In this document: in pieces, positions 27,451-37,468 of the stretch
Layout: every line of letters begins with the position of its first letter
Numbering within the stretch: position 1 is the stretch's first letter
DNA from: SZUA-22 sp963751695
Lineage (GTDB): Bacteria > Bacteroidota > Ignavibacteria > Ignavibacteriales > Melioribacteraceae
Assembly: GCA_963751695.1 (NCBI GenBank)
Contig: CAVVVP010000005.1
Location: 372,001-436,000, forward strand
DNA length: 64,000 nt
Direction of reading: 5' to 3'
Translations under genes and position numbers: made by a program
The notes under the pieces: model-generated
Seen by the model: the letters and a program-made list of their open reading frames with translations, nothing else
The model's database searches: none
What the model was told of the DNA's origin: nothing

Positions 27451-29666
27451 TATATAATTTCAAATTTTGTGTTGGATAAAATATGAATTTGATTTTCTGC
27501 TATCCACTGAATTCTAACTTTAAATCTTTCTAAAACACCAATTCTATAACTCTCATTGCATTTAGATATACTGAGATCTGCATAATGGAGAGCTTCTTCA
27601 AACATCAATTTTGAATAGTAATATTCTGATAGAACATAAGCAGTATTGCTAGTTATTCTTTCATCAAGATTCTTTAGTTCGCTAAGATATGAGCTAAGAA
27701 ACTCAACACCCTCATCTAATCGTTTAGAAAGCTCAATAATAATAGGAACTGATGGTTCAAAGAGTGAGTCAACATTAACTAATTTAAGAATCTCATATTT
27801 ATCTAAATCACTTCCTTTAAGATATTTCTTTATCAAGTTTTTTTCGCTTCTTATAATTTTTGTTCTTACTTGCGCTAGATTTTTGTAACGAGGTGTTGTG
27901 CTCATTTCAGATATCATTGAGTAAATTGAGTCTGCTTTATTCAGCCTATCTGTAAGCGCTAGTTGGTTCGCATAATTTAAAAGCGCACTGGGATAAGATG
28001 ATGTTCCTTCATATTCGCTCATTTTTTCTTCTAATAAATTAAGCGATTCCTCTTCTTTGTTCAATTTAACATTTGTATTTACGATACCAAAAAATGAGGA
28101 ATAAGAATTAGAATAATTATACACCTCAATAAACTTTTCTTTTGCAAGGTAATATTTTTCTTGTGAAAATAAAGCCCAAGCTTCATTTAGATCATTGGCT
28201 ACTTTTCTCGCACAAGTTTTTCTAATCAAAGGTCGGCGACCAAAATAAAGATCAGCTAATGATTTATTAACAGGATAATCGAGTGAATTAATATAAGAGT
28301 AATAGTTCTGAGCAAGACTATCGATCTCTATTCCCGTATGATTTTTAAAATCCAAATCTTGATAGATCTTATTAACAATATCAATACCATATTCATGGAT
28401 TAAAAATTTAAGAAAAGAACCCGCATAGATATAAGACAAAGTGGGTGCATTGGAAAAGAAGTTAAGTTTCGAAAACAAATTTGGAATATCTACTTTATAA
28501 TCATTCTTAACACCAATATAAGCCAAGTAGTCAATATCGTTACCACTGGCGTCGTTTTCGATAGCAGTAGCATATCCTTCAAGAAGGGCAAAATTGAAAC
28601 TCGAGGCTATCTTTAAAGTTGTACTCCCAATTTCGGAAGCAAAGATATGTACTAATTCATGTTTAATTGTTGAAGGATCAGTATACTGATCCAAGAAAAT
28701 CTGATATGACCATGGTTTAGCTACATTTGCTGACTTTGTCCCAAATAATTTTCTTTTTTGATTTCCATCTTTGAATATAAAAGTATTAATTTTTTTATTT
28801 GGTTCAAGTTGTATCTCTTTTTTTAAAAAATGGAAAAAGTATTCATGCTCGAGTAAAATTAACTGCTTTTTATGATTTTTAATTGTAGCATCATAAGACA
28901 TTATATAATTGGGGCTTATAGCCTTTCCCTGTAACTTATTTTGAATACTTTCTGTTGTTGAAGCGAAACTAAGATAGGGTTTTAATGAAACAAGAATTAT
29001 TATTAAAACGATAGTTGTAATATTAAAAAGAATCCTAGTTTTCTTCTTTCTATTACTCAATTTGATAATCAGTATAAGTAATGATGAAATGAAAAAAATG
29101 TTTATAAATCTGTAAAGAAGCAATTTACCATCAAGAGCAATATCTTCATCATATATTGTTCCGGGATAAAATCCAATGACAATGTTATAAAAATAGATTT
29201 GTGGATTAAAATAGAATTCAAATATTGGTATTAAAATCCATAATGAAAATGATCCAAGAAAAATCCAGTAAGAATATTTCTTATTAATTGAATATGAGAA
29301 TAATCCAAATACTATTCCTATAAATCCAGCTGGAATTGAAATAACTAAGTAAAAGAGAATTCCCTCTCCGAAAGGGCAAATTTGAAATACAATGTTTGAA
29401 GTTACTGCCACAATCAAAGGAATTAGAAGAATAGAAATGAAGTACCATTTTTGTGTAAAAAGCAAATGAAGGAAAACTCCAATTGTCTTAAATTTCCGTA
29501 AATAGTATACTGTCAATGATCCTAGAAAAATATAAACTACAATAGCGGAGAATGCTGAATACTCATAGTGTAATATATTCAGAAGTGGAATATTCTGGGA
29601 ATAAATCGATAGAAAAGTAACAATAATTACAGAGATTACGGGAAATGTTTTAAGTTTATTGGTCAT
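27447..29666 (-). CDS. Membrane-anchored gluzincin (peptidase MA-like) with C-terminal TPR-like region
   Basis: A 739-residue protein. About six N-terminal membrane helices (residues 8-230) are followed by an extracytoplasmic domain with a zinc-protease motif, KHELVHIFASE (about residue 340), and a downstream LLEGYA whose Glu fits the third ligand of gluzincins (peptidase MA family). The C-terminal 250 residues are helical with TPR-like periodicity. The catalytic HExxH and Glu are intact, so it may be an active envelope protease; substrate unknown. It is translationally coupled to murA (TAATG) and cca (TTGA), placing it in a cell-wall/housekeeping operon. No named family member was recognised beyond the motif level. 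Confidence 0.75.
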   Translation of the reverse strand: MTNKLKTFPVISVIIVTFLSIYSQNIPLLNILHYEYSAFSAIVVYIFLGSLTVYYLRKFKTIGVFLHLLFTQKWYFISILLIPLIVAVTSNIVFQICPFGEGILFYLVISIPAGFIGIVFGLFSYSINKKYSYWIFLGSFSLWILIPIFEFYFNPQIYFYNIVIGFYPGTIYDEDIALDGKLLLYRFINIFFISSLLILIIKLSNRKKKTRILFNITTIVLIIILVSLKPYLSFASTTESIQNKLQGKAISPNYIMSYDATIKNHKKQLILLEHEYFFHFLKKEIQLEPNKKINTFIFKDGNQKRKLFGTKSANVAKPWSYQIFLDQYTDPSTIKHELVHIFASEIGSTTLKIASSFNFALLEGYATAIENDASGNDIDYLAYIGVKNDYKVDIPNLFSKLNFFSNAPTLSYIYAGSFLKFLIHEYGIDIVNKIYQDLDFKNHTGIEIDSLAQNYYSYINSLDYPVNKSLADLYFGRRPLIRKTCARKVANDLNEAWALFSQEKYYLAKEKFIEVYNYSNSYSSFFGIVNTNVKLNKEEESLNLLEEKMSEYEGTSSYPSALLNYANQLALTDRLNKADSIYSMISEMSTTPRYKNLAQVRTKIIRSEKNLIKKYLKGSDLDKYEILKLVNVDSLFEPSVPIIIELSKRLDEGVEFLSSYLSELKNLDERITSNTAYVLSEYYYSKLMFEEALHYADLSISKCNESYRIGVLERFKVRIQWIAENQIHILSNTKFEIIY

Positions 29667-30931
29667 TAAAATTCCGAAGTTTTTACTCTTTCGATCTTTG
29701 CACCTAAAGAACTGAGTTTTTCTTCAATTTTTTGATATCCTCTATCAAGATGATATATTCTTAGAACTTCTGTTTTACCCTCAGCAGCTAGGCCTGCAAG
29801 AACTAATGAAGCACTTGCTCGAAGATCTGTTGACATTACCTTTGCTCCCCTTAATTTCGAAACACCTTTTACAATAGCACTATTGTTCTTAATTCTTATG
29901 GATGCTCCCAATCGATTTAGTTCAGGGACGTGATTAAACCTGTCTGAGTAAATAGTGTCAGTTACCGTTGATGTACCATCTGCTAAAGTCATATAAGCCA
30001 TCCATTGTGCCTGCATGTCAGTTGGAAAACCTGGATAAATTGCTGTCACTATATCAACAGATTGAATATCAATATTTTTTGAATTAACCTCAATTATATT
30101 ATTGTTAATACATATCTTAGCCCCACTATCTTTAAGTTTAGAAATAACTGAACTTATATGTGAAATATTATTCATTTCAATTTCTATTTGACTATTTGTA
30201 ATTGCTCCAGCAATCAATAGGGTTCCAGCTTCAATTCTATCTCCAATAATTTCCGAATCAGTATTTTTAAGTTCATCAACTCCTTGAATTTCTAATCTAT
30301 TTGTACCTATACCATCAATTTGTGCTCCCATTTTAATGAGAAAATGACATAAATTCGTTATTTCTGGTTCGATCGCCGCATTTTGGAGCATAGTTGTGCC
30401 ATGAGCAAGTACAGCAGCCATCAGTGCGTTACCCGTTGCACCAACAGAAGAAATATCAAAATTTATTTGTGCTCCTTTTAATCTGTTCGCTTTGGCAATG
30501 ATATCTCCACCCTCTAACTCGATTTGTGCTCCCATTTTCTTAAATGCCTCTAGATGAAGATTAATGGGACGCGGACCCCATGCACAACCACCCGGCATTG
30601 AAACTTTTGCCTTACCATATCTAGAAAGAAGTGGTCCCAAAACATAAACTGAGGCTCTCATTTTTTTTACGTGCTCATACGGAGCATGGAAGTTAGTTAA
30701 ACTAGTTGTATCTAATACTAATTCATGTTTATTAAATTCAGAATCTACTCCAAGGTGTTTAAGCAATTTTGTCATGGTAAATATATCATTTACTTCTGGG
30801 ACGTTAGTGATTATATTTTTTCCATTGTTCAGCAGAGTGGCAGGCATAATTGCAAGCGCGGCATTTTTAGCGCCGCTTATCTTAACTCTACCGTTTAACT
30901 CATGCCCTCCTTCAATTACAAACTTGTCCAA
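29666..30931 (-). CDS. murA: UDP-N-acetylglucosamine 1-carboxyvinyltransferase
   Basis: MurA (421 aa) transfers enolpyruvate from PEP to UDP-GlcNAc, the first committed step of peptidoglycan synthesis. Seen: the N-terminal ISGAKNAALAIMPA motif with catalytic Lys/Asn, the active-site loop PGGCAWGPRPINLHL containing the nucleophilic Cys (the fosfomycin target), GATGNALMAA, YPGFPTDMQAQWMA with the catalytic Asp, and a C-terminal DLRASASLVLAGLAAEG with Arg. Length and motifs are normal. The start is TTG at 30929-30931, directly after the stop of the upstream kinase gene and preceded by GGAG. Confidence 0.97.
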   Translation of the reverse strand: MDKFVIEGGHELNGRVKISGAKNAALAIMPATLLNNGKNIITNVPEVNDIFTMTKLLKHLGVDSEFNKHELVLDTTSLTNFHAPYEHVKKMRASVYVLGPLLSRYGKAKVSMPGGCAWGPRPINLHLEAFKKMGAQIELEGGDIIAKANRLKGAQINFDISSVGATGNALMAAVLAHGTTMLQNAAIEPEITNLCHFLIKMGAQIDGIGTNRLEIQGVDELKNTDSEIIGDRIEAGTLLIAGAITNSQIEIEMNNISHISSVISKLKDSGAKICINNNIIEVNSKNIDIQSVDIVTAIYPGFPTDMQAQWMAYMTLADGTSTVTDTIYSDRFNHVPELNRLGASIRIKNNSAIVKGVSKLRGAKVMSTDLRASASLVLAGLAAEGKTEVLRIYHLDRGYQKIEEKLSSLGAKIERVKTSEF

Positions 30932-32843
30932 TTAATTCTCTCCTTTTACTATTTCTGCTAGTTTTCCGTTCGATCCAACTATTAGTAATTTGTTATTTTT
31001 TTTTTCAACTATTATATCGTTCCAATTATTATATTGATTTGTCTCAATTACATTCCAACTAGTTCCCATATCTCCAGAAATTATAACTGTTCCCAGATTA
31101 CCAACAGCTATTACAAAATTATGATCTAGATATTCTACTTTGTTTAAACCATTTGTTGTCACACTATTGATTATTTCCCAACTTTCCCCATTGTCATGAG
31201 AGTTTAGTATTGTCCCACTTCCTCCAACAACTATTCCATACTTATCATTCTTGAAATCTATCGACTTTAAGTACTTTTCGGTCGGACAATCTACTCTTTC
31301 CCATTTAATACCCGAATTGTTTGAACCTAGAATAATCCCTTTCATACCCACACATAGAATCCTTTGGTCATTAAGAAATTTAACATCAAATAAATCATCA
31401 TTAGAACCACTGTTAGCTCTCGTCCAGCTAATTCCACTATCATTGGTTCTTAAAATTAGACCATCAGCACCTACAATGATACCAACTTCATCATTCCAAA
31501 AATCAATTCCAAAGAAAGAATTATCATCCTGCAAAATTCTGTTTTCAATACTTGACTTACCCATCTCATACTTCAGCAATATTGATTTCTCTCCAATAAT
31601 ATATACTCGACCACTTGATTGCTTATAGACTTTATTTAAGTTTAATTCAGTGTTTTTATTTAGAAATTCCAAGTTACTTACGCTTCCAGTAAAATTTATT
31701 ATAATTCCGGAATCGCCAACTACAAATCCACCAAAATTTTCATCAATGAAGCCTGAGTTTAGCGAAATATTTGGCCCTATATCTACTCTTGTAATAACTG
31801 AATAACTCGAATCGATTAAACTTGTATTATCTTTTCCATCTTCAAAAAGGTTATATCCTCTGTACTCCATAAAATCTTTCACTTGATAGAATACAAAAAC
31901 TGTGAGCGCAATTGCTGTCACTATGAGAAGTGAAAAACCTAGAACTGATTTTTTTTTAGATAATACTTTCTTTTTCCCTTTGCTAACAAAATAATCATTT
32001 TCAGATTTTTTTATAAATTGATCTAATTTATGAATATCAAGAGAAAGATCTGAACATGTTTGATACCTTTCATCTGGATTCTTTTGCATTAAATTTTTTT
32101 AGAATTCTGTTCAATTCTGCTGACAGTTCTGGAGATAAATTATCAATAGTTTTGAATTGCTTATGAAGATGACCATCCATTACATCAAACTCATTCTGAC
32201 TGAAGTATGGTGGAAGCCCGGTAATCATTTCATAGATAGTACAACCGATGGCGTATATGTCACTTCTTGGAGTAACTTCTTTCCCTTTAATCTGTTCTGG
32301 ACTCATATAGTAAATTGTACCAACTCGATTACCAGTTTTAGTTTTAGGAAATTCTTCTTCGATGGATTTCGATATTCCGAAGTCCATTAGCTTTACAATT
32401 CCATCGCTATTTACTATTATATTGGAAGGTTTAATATCTCTATGGATGTATCCCTTTTTATGTGCATAATCAATTCCATCAAGTAGTTGATTAATGATAT
32501 AGACGACATCAAAAAGATGAATCTTTTTATTTCTCTCCATAACCTTGTCTAAGCTTTCACCTTCGACATATTCCATTACAATAGCAAACTGATTGTTGAA
32601 TTCTAAAAATCCATAAACAGTAACTATGTTTTGATGGAGCAGCTGGGCATGATTTTGTGCTTCACTTTTAAACCTTTCTATAACGTGCCCTCTGTTTGAA
32701 ATATGAGAGGAATTTAAAACCTTGATTGCAACCTTTCTCTGCAGTTTTTCATCCAGTGCTAAATAGACTATCCCCATCCCTCCTCTGCCAATTATGGAAA
32801 GAAATCTGTAATTCTCTATTTTTTGGCCGATTTGGTTGTCCAT
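30932..32843 (-). pseudogene. Hanks-type Ser/Thr protein kinase with transmembrane helix and YCF48/BNR-like sensor domain, split by one frameshift
   Basis: Two frames read as one protein of about 635 residues. The first (32843 to 32070) is a kinase: G-loop GRGGMG (19-24), Lys in VAIK (41), HRDIKPSN (134-141), DFG (154-156), YYMSPEQ. The second (from 32089) resumes exactly at the conserved MQKNPDERYQT at the kinase C-terminus, then a Lys-rich juxtamembrane stretch, one membrane helix (GFSLLIVTAIALTVFVFYQV) and a series of YCF48/BNR-like repeats (VVGxxGxILxSxDxGxSW) predicted to be extracytoplasmic. One base too many in the A7/T3 tract (plus strand 32091-32100) separates them; removing one gives ILKKLMQKNPDERY. 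It is upstream of murA in one operon. A sequencing error or a contingency switch are both possible. Confidence 0.85.
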
Positions 32844-32954
32844 TTAGCAAATATTGATTAAAGAAATAAATATAGCAAAAATTTATTTGACTCTAATCGA
32901 CCTAAATTCCGAAAATATTTGTGGTTGGAGAATTCATATTGATCAAATTTGACT

Positions 32955-32983
32955 TTGCTAATAAATTCTATACTCACTATATT
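32955..32983 (+). promoter_or_regulatory. Candidate promoter of the tRNA-Leu gene
   Basis: TTGCTA (32955-32960) and TATATT (32978-32983) are separated by 17 bases, placing a start point near 32990, about 18 bases before the tRNA. The -35-like half is weak and the A/T background is high; a TTGACT is also present at 32949-32954 but spaced badly. Confidence 0.3.
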
Positions 32984-33008
32984 TTAAGTTCTATTTTTAA
33001 AAATTAAT

Positions 33009-33095
<87 letters not shown>

Positions 33096-33146
33096 TTCTT
33101 AAGTAATAAACCCAATAATTAAACCAGGAAAAGTGAGGATACTATT

Positions 33147-34505
33147 TTGGATGTAAAGGTAAATGATATTACTCAGATTGAGCAAGAGATCGAGGTAACT
33201 TTAACTTATGATGAGATAAAACCTGAGATTGAAGATGCATATAAAAAAGAAAGACAATCAATCACGATTGATGGTTTTAGAAAAGGGAAAGCTCCACTCT
33301 CAATAATCAAAAAACTATACGGTGAATCAATTGAGTATAAGGCAGCGGAGTCGATTTCAAATAAAAAGTTTTGGGATGTTGTCGATTCTGAAGGACTCAA
33401 ACCTATTTCAACTCCACAACTTATGGATATTGATTTTGTTAAGGACGAAAAACTATTTTTCAAAGTTAAGTATGAAATTAAACCAGATTTAGAAGTAAAA
33501 GATTATAAGAATTTGGAAATCGAGAAGCCTATCTTCAAGGTTAAAGATGAAGATATTGATAACGAAGTAACTAAAATTCTAAAAGCACAAGCAACATTTG
33601 AAGAGACCGAAAAAGTTGAAGACACAAATTCAAGAATCACTGCTAATCTTCAAAGAATGAAAGAGGACGGAACTGAGTTTGAAGGAAGTAGAAGTGAAGG
33701 TATTGTAATTGATCTGACTGAGCCTGCAGTTAATGAAGAGATCAAAAAGAACTCGATTGGAAAAAGTGTTGGTGAAAATTTTGGATTTACTTTTATTGAT
33801 GAACACATGCACGGTGATGAACCTCATCGCGAAGAATATATTTATAATGCTGAAATATTAAAGATTGAAAAAATTATTCTTCCAGAAATTGATGAAGAAT
33901 TAGTAAAGAAGATTTCAAATGACAAGGCTAAAGATCTTGAAGAGTTCAAAGAACAGATTCGTGAAAATTATGATAAATACTATGAATCACAATCTGAACA
34001 AATGTTTCAAAGTTCATTATTAAATGAAGTTGTGAAGAATAATGAATTTGAAGCACCAAAAGGATATATTGAATTTATCCTCAATAGGCTTATGGCTTCA
34101 GAAAAAGAAAATGCAAAACAATACAACAAACCGGTGCCAGATGATGAAGTATTGAAAAAAGAGCTTGCAACCAGAGCTGAATGGAATGCAAAATGGCTGA
34201 TAGTTATGGAAAACATTGCAAAAGCTGAGAATCTTGAAGTTGAAGATTCTGAATTAGAAAAACTAGCAGAAGAGGAAGCAGAGAAAACTGGAATTTCTGT
34301 AAAAAAATTGATGAAGTATTATGAGGATACAAACAGAAAAGAAGCACTTCTAGAGGATAAGATCATCAAGTTCTTAACTGATAATACAAAGATTAAAGAA
34401 GTTGATCCCGAAAAGGAAGTAAAAAAAGAAAAAGCTAAGAGCACAAAAAAGACTCCAAAGAAATCAACGAAAAAGAGTACTCCTAAAAAGAAAGAGGAGA
34501 AATAA
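33147..34505 (+). CDS. tig: Trigger factor (ribosome-associated peptidyl-prolyl isomerase/chaperone)
   Basis: A 452-residue trigger factor that binds ribosomal protein L23 at the exit tunnel and shields nascent chains. The N-terminal ribosome-binding domain contains IDGFRKGKAPLSIIKKLYG (the GFRxGxxP signature). A PPIase-like middle domain (about 150-245) and a helical chaperone domain (to about 415) follow. The C-terminus is an unusual run of Lys/Thr/Ser (about 425-452, KKTPKKSTKKSTPKKKEEK), absent from E. coli TF. The start is TTG at 33147-33149 with a GAGG site. It lies 2 bp upstream of clpP; tig-clpP is a common pair. Confidence 0.95.
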   Translation: MDVKVNDITQIEQEIEVTLTYDEIKPEIEDAYKKERQSITIDGFRKGKAPLSIIKKLYGESIEYKAAESISNKKFWDVVDSEGLKPISTPQLMDIDFVKDEKLFFKVKYEIKPDLEVKDYKNLEIEKPIFKVKDEDIDNEVTKILKAQATFEETEKVEDTNSRITANLQRMKEDGTEFEGSRSEGIVIDLTEPAVNEEIKKNSIGKSVGENFGFTFIDEHMHGDEPHREEYIYNAEILKIEKIILPEIDEELVKKISNDKAKDLEEFKEQIRENYDKYYESQSEQMFQSSLLNEVVKNNEFEAPKGYIEFILNRLMASEKENAKQYNKPVPDDEVLKKELATRAEWNAKWLIVMENIAKAENLEVEDSELEKLAEEEAEKTGISVKKLMKYYEDTNRKEALLEDKIIKFLTDNTKIKEVDPEKEVKKEKAKSTKKTPKKSTKKSTPKKKEEK

Positions 34506-34507
34506 AA

Positions 34508-35140
34508 ATGAACCCAGAAATATATAATCAATTAGTACCATATGTTATTGAGCAAACAGGCAGAGGCGAACGTGGGATGGATATCTATTCACGATTACTT
34601 CGTGAAAGAATTATTTTTCTCGGATCTGGAGTTGATGATCATGTTTCAAGTCTTATAATTGCTCAACTATTATTTTTAGAAGCTGAAGATTCAGAGAAAG
34701 ATATAAATCTATATATCAACTCACCAGGTGGTAGTGTTTCAGCAGGATTGGCAATCTATGATACTATGCAATACATCAAGGCTGATGTTTCAACGATTTG
34801 TGTTGGATTAGCGGCAAGTATGGGCGCAGTGTTGCTTGCTGGTGGTGCAGATGGTAAAAGATCTGCTCTTCCGCACTCTAAAATTATGATTCACCAACCA
34901 TGGATTGGTGGACTGCAGGGTCAAACATCGGATATAGAAATACATGCAAAAGAAATGGTTAAAACACGTGACACTCTTTATAATATTCTTTCAAAACATA
35001 CTGGGCAAGATCTTAAAACAATTCATGCAGATTGTGACAGAGATAAATATATGACTTCAGAAGAAGCTAAAGATTACAAATTAATTGATAATCTGTTAGA
35101 CAAAAGGAAAGTAAATCTTTCCGATAAAGAAAAGAAATAA
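34508..35140 (+). CDS. clpP: ATP-dependent Clp protease proteolytic subunit
   Basis: ClpP (210 aa) is the barrel-forming serine peptidase that works with ClpX/ClpA/ClpC. Catalytic residues are in place: Ser in GLAASMGAVLL, His in KIMIHQPWIGG, and Asp near DCDRDKYMTSEEA. The N-terminal propeptide-like region (MNPEIYNQLVPYVIEQTGRG) contains the typical VPxVIEQTGRGER. ATG with an AGGAG site overlapping the end of tig. A strong terminator follows at 35165. clpX is not in this window. Confidence 0.97.
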   Translation: MNPEIYNQLVPYVIEQTGRGERGMDIYSRLLRERIIFLGSGVDDHVSSLIIAQLLFLEAEDSEKDINLYINSPGGSVSAGLAIYDTMQYIKADVSTICVGLAASMGAVLLAGGADGKRSALPHSKIMIHQPWIGGLQGQTSDIEIHAKEMVKTRDTLYNILSKHTGQDLKTIHADCDRDKYMTSEEAKDYKLIDNLLDKRKVNLSDKEKK

Positions 35141-35164
35141 TATTCTTCTATCTTAAAATTGTTG

Positions 35165-35194
35165 AAATGCCGGATTTTATCCGGCATTTTTTTT
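35165..35194 (+). terminator. Rho-independent terminator of tig-clpP
   Basis: An 11-bp stem, AAATGCCGGAT (35165-35175) and ATCCGGCATTT (35179-35189), with a three-base loop and a following T-run, 24 bases after the clpP stop. Confidence 0.93.
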
Positions 35195-35277
35195 GCACGT
35201 ACTCATTATTCATGAAAAAATGGACTTACAATTTAATGTCACTAGTTATATATTTGAATATCCCATAATAAGAGGTA

Positions 35278-37443
35278 ATGATGAGGTTATCTGTTAAAAT
35301 AATCGTTCTACTGTTAATATTTTCAACAACCTATTGGACTCAAGCGAAAAAATTTACAATTGAGGATGTTGTAATTAATTCAAAAACAACTCTTACCCCA
35401 ACCACACTTAAAAACCTACAGTGGATTCCAAACGAGTATGCCTATAGTTATCTCACAAATATTGAAAAAGATGATGTTTTAGTAAAAGGGATGGCAACCT
35501 CAGGACAAATATCAGTCATTATTTCACTTTCCGAATTGACTAATTTAATAAGTGATTATTCAAATATTACAATTAACGAATTTCCAAAGATTGATTGGTT
35601 AGACGAATTTAATTTCCAATTCCATACTTCCGATAAAGTCTTTAATTACAACCTAGAAGATGAAGATCTAAATGTTATTGCTTCCTTACCATCTAAATCT
35701 GAAAATGTTTATGCATCTCCTAACGGAAAGGTCGTCGCATTTACTAGAAATAATAATATATATATATCAAAAGATGATGATGAAAATATTCAAGTTACAA
35801 ATGATGATGGGTACAATATTACTAACGGGGTTGTTTGTTCGAGAAAATGCTTTGGAATAGATAAAGGAATTTTTTGGTCTCCAAAGAGCAACTTTGTAGC
35901 CTTTTATCGAGAAGATCTTACAAATATTACTGATTATCCGCTTGTTGACATAACAACAACTCCAGCAAGTCTGAAAAACATTAAATATCCTATGGCTGGA
36001 CAAAATAGTGCAGAAGTAAAACTTGGTGTTTATGATGTTAAAAATAATAAAACAATCTGGATTCAAACTAATGAAGGAAACAATCAATACTTAACAAGCG
36101 TTACATGGGATCCAACAGAGAAATACATCTACATAGCTCTACTTAACCGCGATCAAAATCATTTGAGGCTTGCAAAATACGAAGTTCAGAGTGGGGCTTT
36201 AGTAAAAGTCTTATTTGAAGAAAAGAGTGAAAAATATGTTGAACCTGAGAATCCTCTGCACTTCCTTCCAGATGATTCAACCAAGTTTATTTGGTTTTCA
36301 GAAAGAGATGGATGGAATCACTTATACCTTTACAGCACTGAGGGAGAACTAATCAAGCAGCTAACCTCTGGTAAATGGGTTGTCACGGAGTATTTGGGAG
36401 TTGATAGTAAGTACGAAGATGTTTTTATTGTTGGTACCAAAGATAGCCCAATTGAACGGCATTTATATCGGATCAATATTCGAGATAACAGATTCCCTAA
36501 AAAATTAACAGCTGACATTGGAATTCACGACATTATGATGCACAATAGCAGAAGATATTATATTGATAAATTTTCAAGTTTAACTTTTCCAAATAAAATT
36601 TCAGTATTTACAGATAAAGGAGAAGGAATTGGACTTCTCCACAATGCCGAAAACCCATTACAGGATTATGATATTGGTGATACTGAAATATTTACAATTA
36701 AAGCAAGCGACGATTCGACAGAGTTATATTGTAGAATGGTTTACCCTCCAAATTTTGATACTTCAAAGACATATCCAGTTATTGTATATGTTTATGGTGG
36801 TCCGCATAGTCAACTAGTTACAAATAAATGGAGTTCGGGAAAATACGCATTCTGGTTCAATTACATGGCTCAGCATGATTATATCATACTAACTGTGGAT
36901 AACAGAGGTACTAGTAATCGCGGTCTTGAATATGAGCAGGCAACATTTAGAAACCTTGGAACAATTGAAATAGAAGATCAACTTAGAGGAATTGAATACT
37001 TAAAAACAAAATCATTTATTGATTTGGATAGAATTGGAGTGTATGGCTGGAGTTACGGAGGATTTATGGCCACATCTCTGATGACCAGAACTGATAACAT
37101 CTACAAAGTTGGCGTTGCTGGAGGTGCGGTTATTGACTGGGTTTATTATGAAATAATGTATACAGAAAGGTATATGGATACCCCAGAAACAAACTATGAA
37201 GGTTATTCTAAGGCTAATCTTATTAATTATATTGCTAATCTTCAAGGAAAGTTACTACTTCTACATGGTACATTAGATCCAATTGTAGTTTGGCAACATA
37301 CTCTCCAGTACGCTAAAAAAGCAGCAGAGAATAATATTCCACTGGACTACTATCCTTACCCTGGACATGAACATCATGTTTTAGATAAAGATATAATCCA
37401 TTTGTACAATAAAATTTCGAATTACTTCTTAGATAATTTATAG
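35278..37443 (+). CDS. Dipeptidyl peptidase IV-like S9 family serine peptidase
   Basis: A 721-residue secreted/periplasmic prolyl-oligopeptidase-family enzyme. Signal peptide (residues 1-23, ending QAKK), an eight-bladed propeller region (about 30-460), then an alpha/beta hydrolase domain with the nucleophile in YGWSYGGFMATSLM, Asp in LHGTLDPIVVWQHT and His in PGHEHHVLDK. These match the DPP4 subfamily, which removes X-Pro dipeptides from peptide N-termini. Two adjacent ATGs (35278, 35281) are possible; the second has better spacing from AGAGG (35271-35275). Single-gene unit after the tig-clpP terminator. Confidence 0.92.
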   Translation: MMRLSVKIIVLLLIFSTTYWTQAKKFTIEDVVINSKTTLTPTTLKNLQWIPNEYAYSYLTNIEKDDVLVKGMATSGQISVIISLSELTNLISDYSNITINEFPKIDWLDEFNFQFHTSDKVFNYNLEDEDLNVIASLPSKSENVYASPNGKVVAFTRNNNIYISKDDDENIQVTNDDGYNITNGVVCSRKCFGIDKGIFWSPKSNFVAFYREDLTNITDYPLVDITTTPASLKNIKYPMAGQNSAEVKLGVYDVKNNKTIWIQTNEGNNQYLTSVTWDPTEKYIYIALLNRDQNHLRLAKYEVQSGALVKVLFEEKSEKYVEPENPLHFLPDDSTKFIWFSERDGWNHLYLYSTEGELIKQLTSGKWVVTEYLGVDSKYEDVFIVGTKDSPIERHLYRINIRDNRFPKKLTADIGIHDIMMHNSRRYYIDKFSSLTFPNKISVFTDKGEGIGLLHNAENPLQDYDIGDTEIFTIKASDDSTELYCRMVYPPNFDTSKTYPVIVYVYGGPHSQLVTNKWSSGKYAFWFNYMAQHDYIILTVDNRGTSNRGLEYEQATFRNLGTIEIEDQLRGIEYLKTKSFIDLDRIGVYGWSYGGFMATSLMTRTDNIYKVGVAGGAVIDWVYYEIMYTERYMDTPETNYEGYSKANLINYIANLQGKLLLLHGTLDPIVVWQHTLQYAKKAAENNIPLDYYPYPGHEHHVLDKDIIHLYNKISNYFLDNL

Positions 37444-37468
37444 CGGGTAAGCAAATTGTAGTAGAAAG

